Under the pieces are notes generated by a model. That model did no database searches and had not been told where the DNA came from. It was given only the letters and a program-made list of their open reading frames with translations. The position numbers and the translations under genes are program-made. Source: Locusta migratoria (Eukaryota; Arthropoda; Insecta; Orthoptera; Acrididae). From it: a stretch of 64,000 nucleotides of DNA. Below, one piece after another: positions 20,982-32,019 of the stretch (within the stretch, counting starts at the first letter, position 1; each line of letters begins with the position of its first letter). The stretch is taken from assembly GCA_026315105.1 (NCBI GenBank), contig CM048750.1, positions 262,189,151 to 262,253,150 on the forward strand. The letters are read 5' to 3'.

Positions 20982-21468
20982 CAAATTAATACTGCAGGTT
21001 ATCCACATCACACTAGCTGCTGTGTTTCGAGTACAAAGTATTTACAAAGATAACTGTCAGTCATAGACTATGTAGCCTTTAAGTATTTTTTATTAAACAG
21101 AGACGCCCAACCAATTAAAACTGTAACTAAGACCTAACAATACATCTCTTTCCAACAAATAGGTTGAAACAAACAATGGTTTAGTGAATACTAGTAAGTA
21201 CAATTGTGTATTAAATTAACTTATAGATACGAACAAAAGTAGGGGGGAACAGGAGAGTGAGGACGACACAAAAATGAAATGTTGGTGGGGAACAATTATA
21301 AAAGTTTGGAGTATGTGAATAAAGAAACCTATTGAAGTATATAGCCTACATTAAAATTCACTGGTTTTCAAGAGAGTACTGTAACACTTGAAAGGAAAAA
21401 CATTGGAATGTAAGTGAGAGACATTACACAATTTCAACTAGCATGCTGGCAGAATTATACATAGTATG

Positions 21469-21770
21469 TTACTTTAATAATGGTGAATACTGGGATTGGG
21501 TCTGATCTTTGAGAATTAGGTTCGGTTTCTGAGCTTCGTGTTTGTTTATAGCGAGAATTTCTAGCAACGTTGGCTTTATGCCTTTATTTGCTCTGTGGAG
21601 AACATCACATTTAATGTCAAAGGCATGGCATTCATTTAAGGCTTGTACGGCAAAGGTGGAATCTCTCTTTTTTAGTCTCCAGCTCCTGTCATGTTCAGCC
21701 AGTCTAGTAGTTATAGCCCTACCTGACTGACCTACATATAAATTCTTTATGTATACATAAACGAATTCCT
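21469..21770 (-). pseudogene. Penelope-like GIY-YIG endonuclease, C-terminal fragment
   Basis: The translation runs EFVYVYIKNLYVGQSGRAI, then TTRLAEHDRSWRLKKRDSTF, to ...SPLLK and a TAA stop at 21469-21471. YVGQSGR and the Arg/Glu-His of TRLAEH are hallmarks of the Penelope GIY-YIG nuclease, which nicks DNA for priming. About 100 codons are open without a start codon. The 5' side is lost at about 21771. No reverse transcriptase motif is present upstream. Confidence 0.82.
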
Positions 21771-22831
21771 ATATCCCTTGGTCAGAATGACTTCTTCGAT
21801 TTGTTTGATCTTATATCTGTGCAGTTCCTAATTTTCTGGATAAGATTTTTATGAGATACAATTTTTGGGAAATCAACCGAAAAATAGAAAACTTCCAGAA
21901 AAACTTACCGCGGGGAATGGACGCATGGTCTAAGGCGACATGCTACGGATTGGATTTCAGAAAAACTGAAAGGGCGTTTTTAAATGTGTCTGTGTGTTTC
22001 TATTAGAGCATACCTATAGATGTGATCCAATTTTGATGAACTATTTCACACTTGATCTTCAAAACAAAATGATTGTCAGTCTACATACAATTCCGTTTGC
22101 TGCATGGCGAAGTGTACTTTACTTACAAAATCCATAGTTAACAGACAAAGCTCGACAGCATCTGTTGTACAGCGGTATAATGCGTGCTCTGCAGAGGCGA
22201 GGTCTGGTGGTCGAAACTGCTTGCATTCAAAATGTTTACAACACCTCTTCTCTCAATGCTGAAGCTATGCGTGTAATGGAAGCTTATCTTTATATATAAT
22301 AAACAAAAATATTAACAAAAAATAACGAACTTTAAAAAAATAAAACTAGTCCAAAACAAATTAATATTTACAAAAAAGTAAAAACATAATTGCGTATTCT
22401 TCTGCAACTGAATAGTCAACTTACTTTTTCAATTCATCAATATGTAGGTACGATCCGTATGTATACCACGCGAGAAGATAGGTAGGTACATACCCACTTT
22501 AAATCCAACTCAACGAACAATGATCAAAATATAAACTCGCGCTTATGTGCTTGGGTGTGCGCGATTTTCTGTTCCTTGGACTTTAAATTATTTGGGCCGG
22601 ATAATCTTTTTGTCCCCCACTGTACATGTTAGTAATCGCAAATCTCGAAAAGTTCTCGTTTTTTAATACGTTTACGACACATGTTCCGTATAGGTATTTC
22701 TTCGTAAATATGTTACGTCATAGTATTAGCGATATTCGCTACTTTTATATTTGTATCACGATCATCTCTCCTGACAATTTACTGACGCTCGGAAAGCGAA
22801 AATATAGTAAGTTTTTCTTTAATTAAGCAGA

Positions 22832-23168
22832 AGTACCGGGTGATCAAAAAAAAAAAAAAATTGACACACATGCTTGGGATGACATGGGGTTTTATTTTAA
22901 AAAAATCCGGCAGATGGCGCTTCATCTGATCAGATAAGCAATAATTAGCATAAAATAAGACAAAACAAAGGTGATGTTCTTTACAGGAAATGCTCACTAT
23001 GTTCACCATCATTCCTCAACAACAGCTGTAGTCGAGAAATAATGTTGTGAACAGCACTGTAAAGCATGTCTGGAGTTATGCTGAGCCATTGGCATCGTAT
23101 GTTGTCTTACAGCATCCCTAAAGATGTCAGTCGATCACGATACACTTGCGACTTCAAGTAACCCCAAT
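22832..23168 (-). mobile_element. Mariner-like element, second truncated copy
   Basis: It begins with 'taccgggtgatc' and follows 17654 onwards (same 'gcttcatctgatca' and 'gttctttacaggaaatg' segments) until it breaks at 'gtaaccccaatg', where LINE-C sequence starts. A short A run replaces part of the left terminal region. 21800-22831 upstream holds no recognised feature. Confidence 0.8.
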
Positions 23169-23830
23169 GCCGTCTTAGTTCAGAGAAGAAGAGAACAGAA
23201 GCTATTGAAATGTGGTGCTATAGACGAATGCTGAAGAATACATGGATATATCGCGTAACTAAAGAGATAATGAAAAGAATTGGGGAAAAAAGAAATATCT
23301 GGCACACCTAAACTGAAAAAAGGTTTAGTTTGGTGGGGAACTTTTTGCGACATTAAGGAATCGTCAGAAATGAAAGGAATTCATATTAAATGAATATCGC
23401 TTCAGCTGTATGGTACTCTTTTATTTTCAACCCACTAGTTTCGTGACATTAGAGCCACATCATCGGGGTTATCTGTATACAAAGAAGAGCAAATACCACC
23501 AATTACGTTATGGTATTTTACATTCGACTATAGAGATGAAAACTGTAGGTGAAAAGTACTCACATATTATTTCATTTTTTTTTTTTTTTTCGGTGACTAT
23601 AGACCACCCAACTTCCTCTAGTCCTATTTCATAAATGATTGCCCGAATTGAAACATTGTGTAAATGAAAGGCAGTATTTGGGGTAAACATCGCAACTGGC
23701 GACGAAGAGACGAATACAGTAAACAATTTCAAATGGATGTGCGTTTTTATTCTTATGAGGAGATGAAGAGGCTTGCAAATGATAGGGTAGGAGTGGAGAG
23801 CTTTATCAGATCAGTCTCCGGTCTGAAGTA
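23169..23830 (+). mobile_element. LINE-C 3' region interrupted by a hammerhead-bearing repeat
   Basis: 23169-23385 and about 23660-23830 match the 3' part of LINE-C (compare 28100-28440: 'gaacagaattggggagaaat', 'ggatcgcgtaact', 'gaagaggcttgc'). Between them lies a partial copy of the inverted-repeat element also seen at 42277-43258, ending in a 16-nt T run. The coding sequence is broken throughout. Confidence 0.75.
23425..23475 (-). ncRNA. Degenerate hammerhead-like motif
   Basis: Minus strand: CGATGA in place of CTGATGA, stem-II arms GTGGC/GTCAC around TCTAAT, then GAAAC and TAGT. U4 of the core is changed to C. Same family as the motifs at 42330 and 43165. Confidence 0.55.
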
Positions 23831-25447
23831 AACTTGCGCATAATAGTTTGCGATCGGGAGCGCTCACTTTAGTTCGCGACTCTGCTGCGAACTAGTTCGT
23901 TCTTTTAGTTCGTCCGCGCCCAGTGACGGCTGAGCGGCGTGGTCTGCGCATGCAGGTGGAGGGAGAAGTTCCTCTACCTAGCTGCTTCATGCTCTTACTG
24001 CTTGAGCCGCTAACGTTATCACGCAAACGAAAAGAAAAAGTTTGTGGATAATTTCTCGCGTTTAAGTTTAGAGTTATCTCTATATCTTGGCATTATGGAA
24101 TTTATTAGTCAGATATTGCAGAGTGCTGAATACTTCAAAACATAAATTTTGTAGAACTAAACTATGTAATCTAGCAGGCAGACGCTTACCTCGAAATGGC
24201 TCTCACCAGCAGAAGGCAAACGCGTTATTTTTAATTCTGCTGCGCGCCCTCTCCATATTGCCCGTTGGTCTTCGGAAAAGAATCCAACGAACTAAGAAGC
24301 GAGATACGTTTGGCATGATAGTTCGCGACCGGTAACACATGTTTAGTTCGCGATCAATTGCACATATTTTAGTTCGCGACCGATTGCACATATTTTAGTT
24401 CGAGACTGATCGCGCATATTGTAGTTCGCGACCGGTAGCTCTCCTTTTAGTTCGCAGCTCGCCCGCGAAGTAGGTCGCTCTTTTTAGTTCATCCGCTCTT
24501 TTGCTACTGCTACTAAAAGAGCTCTTTTTTTTTTGTTATGACAGCTTTTTTATATAATGATCAGTGTTGCCCAAGCGTGTGCTATTACCCGTATTTTTGG
24601 GCAATTAGACATCAAATACTTAAGCAAATAAACCAGGTATTTAGACGAATGGGTGATAGAATGACATTAAATTACTGTGCATACAGAGTACTCGTAATAT
24701 TTTATTTTTAAAATGGACTTCTTTATTTATTTAATAGGTCATTGGAGGAACATTACCTACAAAATATGCTAAATACGTTTATTTTCGTGAATAAAAAAGC
24801 ACTTTTATAAATGACTTTTTAATTTTTATAAAGTTTTGGAAGTGATCAACAAAAAATATTACTACTAAGGTACAGGTCAAATATTATATGGCACAAAGAA
24901 TATACCTATAATATTAACAAAAGAAACTTTTCTGATTTGTTGCCCGTCGGGGGTTCGAATCCCCCCTCGGGCATGGATATTTGTGTCGTCCTTAGCTAGT
25001 TCATAAGTAGTTTGTAAGCTTAGGGACTGATGACCCCGTACTTAAGTCCCAAAAGTCCTACAAACATTTTTTATTTGTTGCTTAACAATTAGACATACAA
25101 AAATAATCATGAGCCCTGAGTGAGAACGTATTTATTTAATTTTTGTGCTCAATATCATCATTCTTTAAATATTCATCATTCTTCTATTATCAAGTTACAT
25201 ATGACAAAAATTTACTTATTATTATGTAAAAATATTAATTTTGAAACTTTGTTCGTTGTTGTGCGAAGGCGCGGTAACTGGCAGAAGGGAATCACGCGAT
25301 TCTGTGCGCTCTCGCGTCCTCTCGCTGTTCCCCGTCAGTCTTCGGAAAAGGAGCGGACGAACTAAGAGGCGAGGGATCTGCGATCTAGTTCGCGTAGTTC
25401 GCCTGTGGGAGCGCTTTTCCGAACTAGTTCGTTCGCGAACTACACAA
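23831..25447. mobile_element. Unclassified insertion rich in 'tagttcgcgac' repeats
   Basis: This ~1.6-kb segment interrupts the last bases of LINE-C: 'ccggtctgaag' stands before it and 'agtctgaagaccacaac' after it, giving a probable 8-bp TSD 'gtctgaag'. Both ends are rich in 'tagttcgcga' and 'gaactagttcg' in opposite orientation, like imperfect terminal inverted repeats. 24325-24460 contains ~31-bp-spaced copies of 'tagttcgcgac'. No transposase is visible. A 5'-truncated SINE-1 lies inside. Best described as a non-autonomous DNA transposon of unknown superfamily. Confidence 0.6.
24943..25068 (+). mobile_element. SINE-1, 5'-truncated
   Basis: It begins within the B-box region ('cgtcgggggttcgaatcccc') and runs to 'ctacaaacatt'. 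The A box is absent, so it cannot be transcribed from its own promoter. Confidence 0.88.
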
Positions 25448-25476
25448 GACTAGTCTGAAGACCACAACAACAAACA
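25448..25476 (+). mobile_element. LINE-C 3' tail
   Basis: 'gtctgaagaccacaacaaca' is the terminal LINE-C sequence, separated from its body (23169-23830) by the insertion at 23831-25447. 25477-26059 downstream is GC-moderate spacer without a recognised gene. Confidence 0.7.
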
Positions 25477-26059
25477 AAACACAGCACGTAACGTGACGTC
25501 ACAGCTGGAGTGACTCCGTCGCTCTTTCTCAGTGTTTACAGTGGAGGCCCCCCTTCAGTTAAAATGCCTGTACTCGACGCTCGGTGCGTCTGCACAGTGT
25601 TGGCACTCTCTCTGTGTGTACAGTCGGGATGACACGCGGACAGATGCAGTGAGGCGCCTAGTGGTTCGGCAAGTGTCATGAGTCACCCCAGCACCGCTGA
25701 CCAGCAGCCGGGGCAATTTCCCTCGTTTTGTGGCACTTCTCGCGATAGAATACATTAGCCCACCACCCATTCACAAGCCCCCACGCCATATTTATGTCGC
25801 GACACATTTCATCTAATTTCCTTCAGCCTCGCCGATTTCCTTTATCACGCACCGCCCGGTGACAGATTAAGCGTAATTCATGACTTTCACGACCCACACC
25901 AACTGTTTCGTCTTGCTGACGGGCGGGACCTTTCCAGAAATTCACGTTATTGGTCGCATCTGCAAGTCACTGACGCGTGTCCCTGTGCAAATGAAGCAGG
26001 CCCCTCTACCTATATACATTAATAATACGAGACTTGGAACTTAAATAGTGGCAATTTGT

Positions 26060-26637
26060 TTACATGATAAATGAATAAAGTGTGAAGGTCGTAAACTACC
26101 CAAAATACCTAGGAATTACAATTACTTCTGACTTAAATTGGAAAGAACACGTAGATAATGTCGTGGGAAAGGCGAACCGGAGACTGCGTTTTATTGGCAG
26201 AACCCTTAAAATATGCAACATAACTACTAAAGAAACTGCAAACACTACGCTTGTCCGTCCATTTTTGGAGTATTGCTGCCCAGTGTGGGATCCTTATGTG
26301 GGTTTGACGGAGGACATCGAAAGATCCAAAGAAGGGCAGCTCGTTTCGTATTGTCACGATACAGGGGAGACAGCGTTACGGAAATGATACAGGATCTGGG
26401 ATCGGAATCATTACAACAAGGGCGCTTATCGCTGCGGCGTGGGCTACTTACGAAACTACAATCGCCAACATTCTCCTCTGAATGCGAAAATATATTGTTG
26501 ACTCCCATTTACATAGGTATAAATGATCATCAGAATAAAATACGAGAAATCAGAGCCCGAACGGAGAGATTTAGGTGTTCGTTCTTCCCGCGCGCTATTC
26601 GAGAATGGAATGGGAGGTAAATAGTATAACGGTGGTT
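26060..26637 (+). mobile_element. LINE-A 3' region (jockey/CR1-like)
   Basis: The translation in broken frames gives YPKYLGITITSDLNWKEHV, VRPFLEYCCPVWDPY and a downstream ARFVLSRYRGDSVTEM..DLG, the typical end of the reverse transcriptase polyprotein of jockey/CR1-like LINEs (connection domain, no RNase H). One frameshift lies around 26320-26340. The copy stops abruptly at 'gaaccctct', before the usual tail. Compare the copy at 29218-32366. Confidence 0.82.
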
Positions 26638-27117
26638 CGATGAACCCTCTTCGAGGTAATTCAGGACATTTGAAGAAAGTATATGTTCTAAAATCCTGCT
26701 GCAAACCGACGTCAATATATAGTCCTGTAATTCTGCGAGTCACTCCTATTGCCTTTCTTGAATATTTTAGTGACCTGTGCAACTGCCCAGTCTTTGGGTA
26801 CGGAACGTTCGCTGAGCGAGCGTTTGTATATGATAGCCCCATTGCATCAGAATGCAGTGAAAGGATCCTAATTGGTTTACAATCGAGACCGTGAGACTTG
26901 CTTTTATTAAATGATTTAAACTGGTTTAATACACCAGGGGTATCAACTTCTAATTACGCAAGCTGGCAGCTGTTGTTGATACAAATTCAGGAGTATTTGC
27001 TTCGTCTCCTTTCGTAAGGGAATTTAGGGAGGCCGTGTTAGGATATTCTGCTTTAGCACAAATGTTACTATCGCGTAGCAAAGGTATGGATGGTGTTTAA
27101 CCGAAAGTATACTTTAC
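26638..27117 (-). mobile_element. LINE-A internal fragment, opposite orientation
   Basis: From family recognition, this is the minus strand of the pre-RT/early RT part of the same LINE-A type family. Landmarks on the plus strand include 'gggtacggaacgttcgctga' and 'cttttattaaatgattt'. It abuts the plus-strand LINE-A fragment tail to tail, so one of the two was inverted or inserted separately. No open frame. Confidence 0.55.
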
Positions 27118-27280
27118 AAGTATCCTCGCTTAACGGCTTATCTTAGAAGATAGATTAAGGAAAGGCAGACCTACATTTCCAGCTTTTGTAAATTTGAAGA
27201 AAGCTTTTGACAAACTTCAGCACTCTTTCAAATTCTGAAAATAGCAGGAATAAAATATAGTGAACGGAAGGTTATTTACA

Positions 27281-27468
27281 AATGTTTGTTAACTTATGGG
27301 ACTTAACTACGGGGTCATCAGTCCCTAAACTTACAAATTTCTTATGAACTACCTAATACTAAGGACGGCACATATATCCATGCCCGAGGAGGGATTCGAA
27401 CCCCCGACCGTAGTGGCCGTGCAGAACGTGACTGGAGCGCCTCAGTCCCCTCGGCCACCGCGGCCGGC
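27281..27468 (-). mobile_element. SINE-1 inside LINE-C, 11-bp TSD
   Basis: Flanked by 'ggttatttaca' at 27270-27280 and 27469-27479. Confidence 0.95.
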
Positions 27469-27474
27469 GGTTAT

Positions 27475-27766
27475 TTACAACTCGTACAAAAACCAGACAG
27501 CAGTTCTCAGAGTTGAAGGGCATGAAAGGGATGCAGAAGTTGGGAAGTGTGTAAGACAGGGTTGTAGCCTTTCCCCAATATTATTCAATTTGTACATTGA
27601 GCAAGCTATAAAGGAAAGCAAGGAAAAATTTGGAGAAGGAATTAAAGTTGACGGTGATGAAATGAAAACCTTGCTTTTTGCTGATGATATTGTAATTATG
27701 TCAGAGACAGCAATGGACCTCGAGGAGCAACTGAACGGAATGAACAGCGTGTTGAAAGGACGATAA
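27475..27766 (+). pseudogene. LINE-C reverse transcriptase fragment
   Basis: It contains VRQGCSLSPILFNLY and the catalytic box FADDIVI (LLFADDIVIMSET), so palm motifs B and C of a non-LTR reverse transcriptase are present. The stop after LKGR is followed in another frame by MNINKSKTRVMKCS, the expected continuation, showing a frameshift. The upstream palm motif A region (27200-27230, KKAFDKL) has lost its frame. Inactive. Confidence 0.85.
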
Positions 27767-28533
27767 AAGATGAACATTAACAAGAGCAAAACGAGGGTAA
27801 TGAAATGCAGTCTTAGAAAATCTGGCGATGCTGAAGGAATTAAATTAGATAACGAATCAATAAAGGTGGTAAATGAGTTTTGTTACTTGGGCAGTAAATA
27901 ACATATCACGGTCGCAGTACAGAGGAAATAAAATGCAGAATGGCAATGGGAAGAAAAGCGGTTTTGAAAAAGACAAATTTGTTGACATAGGATATTAATG
28001 TAAGCCTAAGTAAGTCATTTCTGAAGGCATTTGTGTGGAGTATTGCCTTGTATGGGAGTGAAACATGAACAATAAACAGTGCGGACAGGAAGAGGATAGA
28101 GGCTTTTCAAATGTGGTGTTACAGAAGAATGCTGGAGTTTATATGGGTGGATCGCGTAACTAATGAGGAGGTACTGAACAGAATTGGGGAGAAATGGAAT
28201 TTCTGGCATACGTTGACTAAAAGTGGGGTTAGATTAGTAGGACACATTCTTAGACATCAATGAATTGTGAACTTAGCGTTGGAGGGAAGTGTGTGGGGTA
28301 AAAAGCGCAGAGGGAGACCAAGAGATACAGTAAGCAAATTCAAATGGATCTAGGTTGCCGTTCTTATGAGGAGAAGATGAGGCTTGCTTAGGATACAGTA
28401 GGGTGGAGAGCTGCATCGAACCAGTGCCCGGACTGAAGACCACAACAACAACAACTTTACATACGACCAGAGAATCGTTAGAACAAGTGGGAGCTGTACA
28501 GCGCATCAGCGTGCAGACTGCCTTATGGCACCC

Positions 28534-28860
28534 TCGCGCGTCGAAGCGAAGGGACGAAAATGAGGGGTGTGCATGCTCGTCTTAATCCAGGTGCCCTAAG
28601 TGAGATGTGACGTCACATCGGATGGCACCGTGGCCGGCGAGAAAAACAGACCTCAACGCACACATCATGCCACGTAAGCAAGGTAGTTCCGAGCCGGCAC
28701 GATCGCTAGCTCAGTGGCTGCCCGCTATGATGCAGTGGGCAGTGTCCCAGCGGCCGGCCAATCGGCTAGCGATCGTGCCGGTTCGTAACTACCTTGCTTA
28801 CGTGGCATGACGACTGCGCTGGGGCCTGTCTTTCTCGCAGGCCAGGGGATGGCAGAGACT
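28534..28860. mobile_element. Foldback repeat with ~78-bp inverted arms
   Basis: Arm 28632-28710 is the imperfect reverse complement of 28765-28843, for example 'cacgtaagcaaggtagttcc' against the region of 'taactaccttgcttacgtgg', extending out to 'gcgagaaaaacaga' against 'tctttctcgcaggcc'. A 54-bp loop separates them. A single-arm relative lies at 1097-1281. The left flank carries TGACGTCA at 28608-28615. Confidence 0.8.
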
Positions 28861-29210
28861 GCCTGCACTTTTGAGTGCAGTCACAAATGTACGACAGCAG
28901 TGGAGCGAGACGCAGAGAGGTGTTTGTCAGCAGTGTCGTGGCGTCGGCAGCTGGTGGCGGGCTATTAGGCAGTCAGCAGGCGCTGACCCAGTGTTGTGGC
29001 GACAATGGGAGCGCACGCCCGCCCCCGCGGCCGACACGCGCCGTGTAAACGCCACAATAGGGAGGCGCGTGGCCGCGAGGCGAGGGCGTTCTGTGTAGGC
29101 GGGGGGAGGGGAGAGGGGGGAGGCCACACGTGGCCACAGAGTCAGCAAGCGCACAAGTCTTCAGCACTCGCGACAGCTCGGCGCAGCTACTCAGCTACCG
29201 CATCACTCGC
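28861..29210. other. CpG-rich block without recognised gene
   Basis: Very GC-rich ('cgcccccgcggccgacacgc'), purine-skewed G runs near 29100-29125. Open frames are short and overlap on both strands. No protein family is recognised. Confidence 0.4.
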
Positions 29211-29567
29211 TATCTAACTGGAAAGAACACGTAGATAATGTCGTGGGAAAGGGGAACCAAACGCTGCCTTTTATTGACAGCTCTCTTAAAAGATGCAACA
29301 GAACTACAAAAGAAACTGCATACACTACGCTTGTCCGTCCTTTTTTGGAGTATTGCTGCCCAGTGTGGGATCCGTATCAGGTGGGTTTGACGGAGGACAT
29401 CGAAAGAGTCCAAAGAAGAGCGGCTATTTTCGAATTGTCACGATACAGGGGAGACAGCGTTACGGAAATGATACAGGATCTGCGTTGGGAATCATTACAA
29501 CAACGGCACTTATCGCTGCGGCGTGGGCTACTTACGAAACTACAGTCCCCAACAGACTCCTCCGATT

Positions 29568-30094
29568 CATCATCATCATTAGAGACTGATTATGCCTTTC
29601 AGCGTTCAGTCTGGAGCATAGTACCTCTAATAAAATTCCTCCATGGTCTCCTATTCAATGCTAACATTGATGCCTCGTCTGATATTATGCCCTTTACTTC
29701 AAAATCATTCTGCACCGAATCTAAGTACTTACTTCTTGGTCTACCTCGACTCCTCTTACCCTCCGCTGCCGAGCTCATGAGTCTCTTAGGTAACATTGCT
29801 TCCCCCATGCGTGTAACATGACCCCACCATCTCAGCCTGTTCGCTCTAACCGCTTCATCTATGGTGTTCATTCCCAGTTTTTTCTTAATTTCCTCATTAT
29901 GTACACCCTCCTGCCATTGTTCCCATCTATTAGTGCCTGCAATCATTCTTGCTATTTTCATATCTGTAACCTCTACCTTATGAATAAGGTAACCTGTATC
30001 CACCCATCTTTCACTCCCATACAACAAAGTAGGTCGAAAGATAGAGCGGTGCACTGCTAACTTAGTCTGGGTACTTACTTCCTTCTTGCAAAAT
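29568..30094 (-). mobile_element. LINE-B 3' end inserted in LINE-A, 10-bp TSD
   Basis: Minus strand. TSD 'tcctccgatt' at 29558-29567 and 30095-30104. The 3' tail is ATG/ATC-type ('tcatcatcatcatt' on the plus strand). The coding end at 29599-30054 is open for 151 codons: HRSIFRPTLLYGSERWVDTG, then IDEAVRANRLRWWGHVTRMG and KRSRGRPRSKYLD, the usual C-terminus of an RTE-like LINE polyprotein. 5'-truncated; reverse transcriptase is absent. Confidence 0.88.
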
Positions 30095-30179
30095 TCCTCC
30101 GATTTCGAAAATATATTGTTGACTAATCGTTGTTGTATCTTCCGGGTTATGAGGTCGTGGTAGAAGAAACATATCTGCT

Positions 30180-30235
30180 CCTGACGTTTCGTCCAGAGCT
30201 GCGCTGGACATCCTCAGAGGTACTACTGGTAGCGG
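30180..30235 (-). ncRNA. Hammerhead ribozyme motif (Penelope, minus copy)
   Basis: Minus strand: CTGAGGA core (plus-strand 30211-30217), six-pair stem II GTCCAG/CTGGAC, then GAAAC and GTC, with CCT/AGG able to close stem I. All conserved core positions are present. Mirror image of 32020-32072. Confidence 0.75.
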
Positions 30236-30390
30236 TGAGTCTTGCCGACTGACGAGTCGGGCGTCGGAGAGCGGTATAAATACTGTCCAAAACGGGGGCG
30301 TGGTCAAGTGTTCACTTGCGCAGCAGAGATAAGCCTTGTCAAAGATAAAACATAACTTTCGATAGTCGATGATCAAAGATAAAAGCGTAA

Positions 30391-31014
30391 CTACCTACTC
30401 TGAAGAGCCACAGTCCATATGTCATTAAGTTTCATTGTTTCTTCCTTTCTATTAAAATTATCCCTATGTTTGTATATTTCTATTGCTTCTCTGTGCAGTC
30501 GTGGATAATAGTTCGTCGTTGTAGATAAAATTTCTGTTTCGGAAAACTTTACTTCATGATTTCCTGATTGGAAAACATGTTCAGCTACAGCTGATTTCTC
30601 AATTCTACCTAGTCGGCAAAGACTTTTGTGTTCTTTCAGTCTTGTACTCACACTCCTTTTTGTAGTACCAATATACACTTTTCCGCAAGAACACGGAATT
30701 TTGTACACTCCACTAGATGATAGAGGAGGGCGTTTGTCCTTAACAGATCGGAGTGCCTGACTTATCTTTTTTGTTGGTTTAAAAACTGGTCTGATATCGT
30801 GTTTGCGTAAAATCTTTCCTATCCGATCCGTAACTGTTTTAATGAAGGGGAGAGAAACGGTGTTCTTCCATCGTTGTGTTTGGTTGCTGTCCTTTTGTTT
30901 ACCTCTCCTTGGCCGCAGAACCCTATTTACTTCTTTCCGTGTATATCCTTTTTTCTCAAAAGCCTGCATCAGATGATGTAACTCGGCATCTAGGTGTTCT
31001 GGCGTACAAATTCG
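30391..31014 (-). pseudogene. Penelope-like polyprotein C-terminus with GIY-YIG domain (minus copy)
   Basis: The frame is open from the truncation point to the stop at 30391: KRICTPEHLDAELHHL, KQKDSNQTQRWKN, then the GIY-YIG nuclease SSGVYKIPCSCGKVYIGTTK with STRLKEH, and a C-terminal DNFNRKEETMKLND. The Cys pair between the GIY and YIG parts (CSC) is typical of Penelope-like elements. The whole reverse transcriptase is missing. Flanking plus-strand sequence donates the first codons (MDLWIYTIQ), so no original start exists. Confidence 0.88.
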
Positions 31015-31020
31015 CTGAAT

Positions 31021-31857
31021 AGTGTAAATCCAAAGATCCAATTCACTATGGAGATGGAAAATGACAATGAAATATCTTTCTTGGACGTTTCAGTTATGCG
31101 ACAGACGGATGGAAGTTTGAAGCATAAGGTTTTCCGAAAAGTCACGCATACGGACAGATACTTGCACAAAGATTCCAACCATCATCCTCAGCAAAAGAGA
31201 GGGGTCATTAAAAGTCTTATTGACAGAGCTAAACGAATTTGTACGCCAGAACACCTAGATGCCGAGTTACATCATCTGATGCAGGCTTTTGAGAAAAATG
31301 GATATACACGGAAAGAAGTAAATAGGGTTCTGCGGCCAAGGAGAGGTAAACAAAAGGACAGCAACCAAACACAACGATGGAAGAACACCGTTTCTTTTCC
31401 CTTCATTAAAACAGTTACGGATCGGATAGGAAAGATTTTACGCAAACACGATATCAGACCGGTTTTTAAACCAACAAAAAAGATAAGTCAGGCACTCCGA
31501 TCTGTTAAGGACAAACGCCCTCCTCTATGATCTAGTGGGGTGTACAAAATTCCGTGTTCTTGCGGAAAAGTGTATATTGGTACTACAAAAAGGAGTGTGA
31601 GTACAAGACTGAAAGAACACAAAAGTCTTTGCCGACTAGGTAGAATTGAGAAATCAGCTGTAGCTGAACATGTTTTCCAATCAGGAAATCATGAAGTAAA
31701 GTTTTCCGAAACAGAAATTTTATCTACAACGACGAACTATTATCCACGACTGCACAGAGAAGCAATAGAAATATACAAACATAGGGATAATTTTAATAGA
31801 AAGGAAGAAACAATGAAACTTAATGACACATGGACTGTGGCTCTTCAGAGTAGGTAG
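31021..31857 (+). pseudogene. Penelope-like RT end plus GIY-YIG domain (plus copy), one nonsense change
   Basis: The copy reaches further upstream than the minus copy: NPKIQFTMEMENDNEISFLD, then FRKVTHTDRYLHKDSNHH, the end of the Penelope reverse transcriptase, then the connector and GIY-YIG (VYKIPCSCGKVYIGTTKR, STRLKEH). TCA in the minus copy is TGA here, giving a stop after RPPL at 31528-31530. A few other substitutions (K/N, L/F, I/T) separate the copies. Downstream of the stop the frame is open to 31857. Confidence 0.88.
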
Positions 31858-32019
31858 TTACGCTTTTATCTTTGACCATCGACTATCGAAAGTTATGTTT
31901 TATCTTTGACAAGGCTTATCTCTGCTGCGCAAGTGAACACTTGACCACGCCCCCGTTTTGGACAGTATTTATACCGCTCTCCGACGCCCGACTCGTCAGT
32001 CGGCAAGACTCACCGCTAC

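Larger units (their letters stand above)
20946..21770 (-). mobile_element. Penelope-like element, 3' part
   Basis: On the minus strand a GIY-YIG endonuclease coding end (21469-21770) is followed by a ~490-bp 3' region ending in a hammerhead-like motif (20946-20981). The reverse transcriptase part is missing. Penelope-like elements combine a reverse transcriptase with a C-terminal GIY-YIG endonuclease and carry hammerhead ribozymes in their terminal repeats, which fits this order. Confidence 0.8.
27118..28452 (+). mobile_element. LINE-C (RTE-like), 5'-truncated copy with intact 3' end
   Basis: The copy runs from the RT region (27126 on, with 'aaaggcagacctacatttcc' near 27150) to the tail 'gaccacaacaacaacaact'. 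It is split by a SINE-1 at 27281-27468. Several stops and frameshifts break the coding sequence after 27766. Confidence 0.85.

Noticed and set aside
24320..24465. CRISPR-like array
   Set aside because: Repeats are short and variable, spacers are similar to each other, and the context is an insect transposon.
26638..27117. Twin-priming inversion of the LINE-A at 26060-26637
   Set aside because: In twin priming the inverted part lies on the 5' side of the 3' segment. Here it is on the 3' side, so separate insertion or later rearrangement is more likely.
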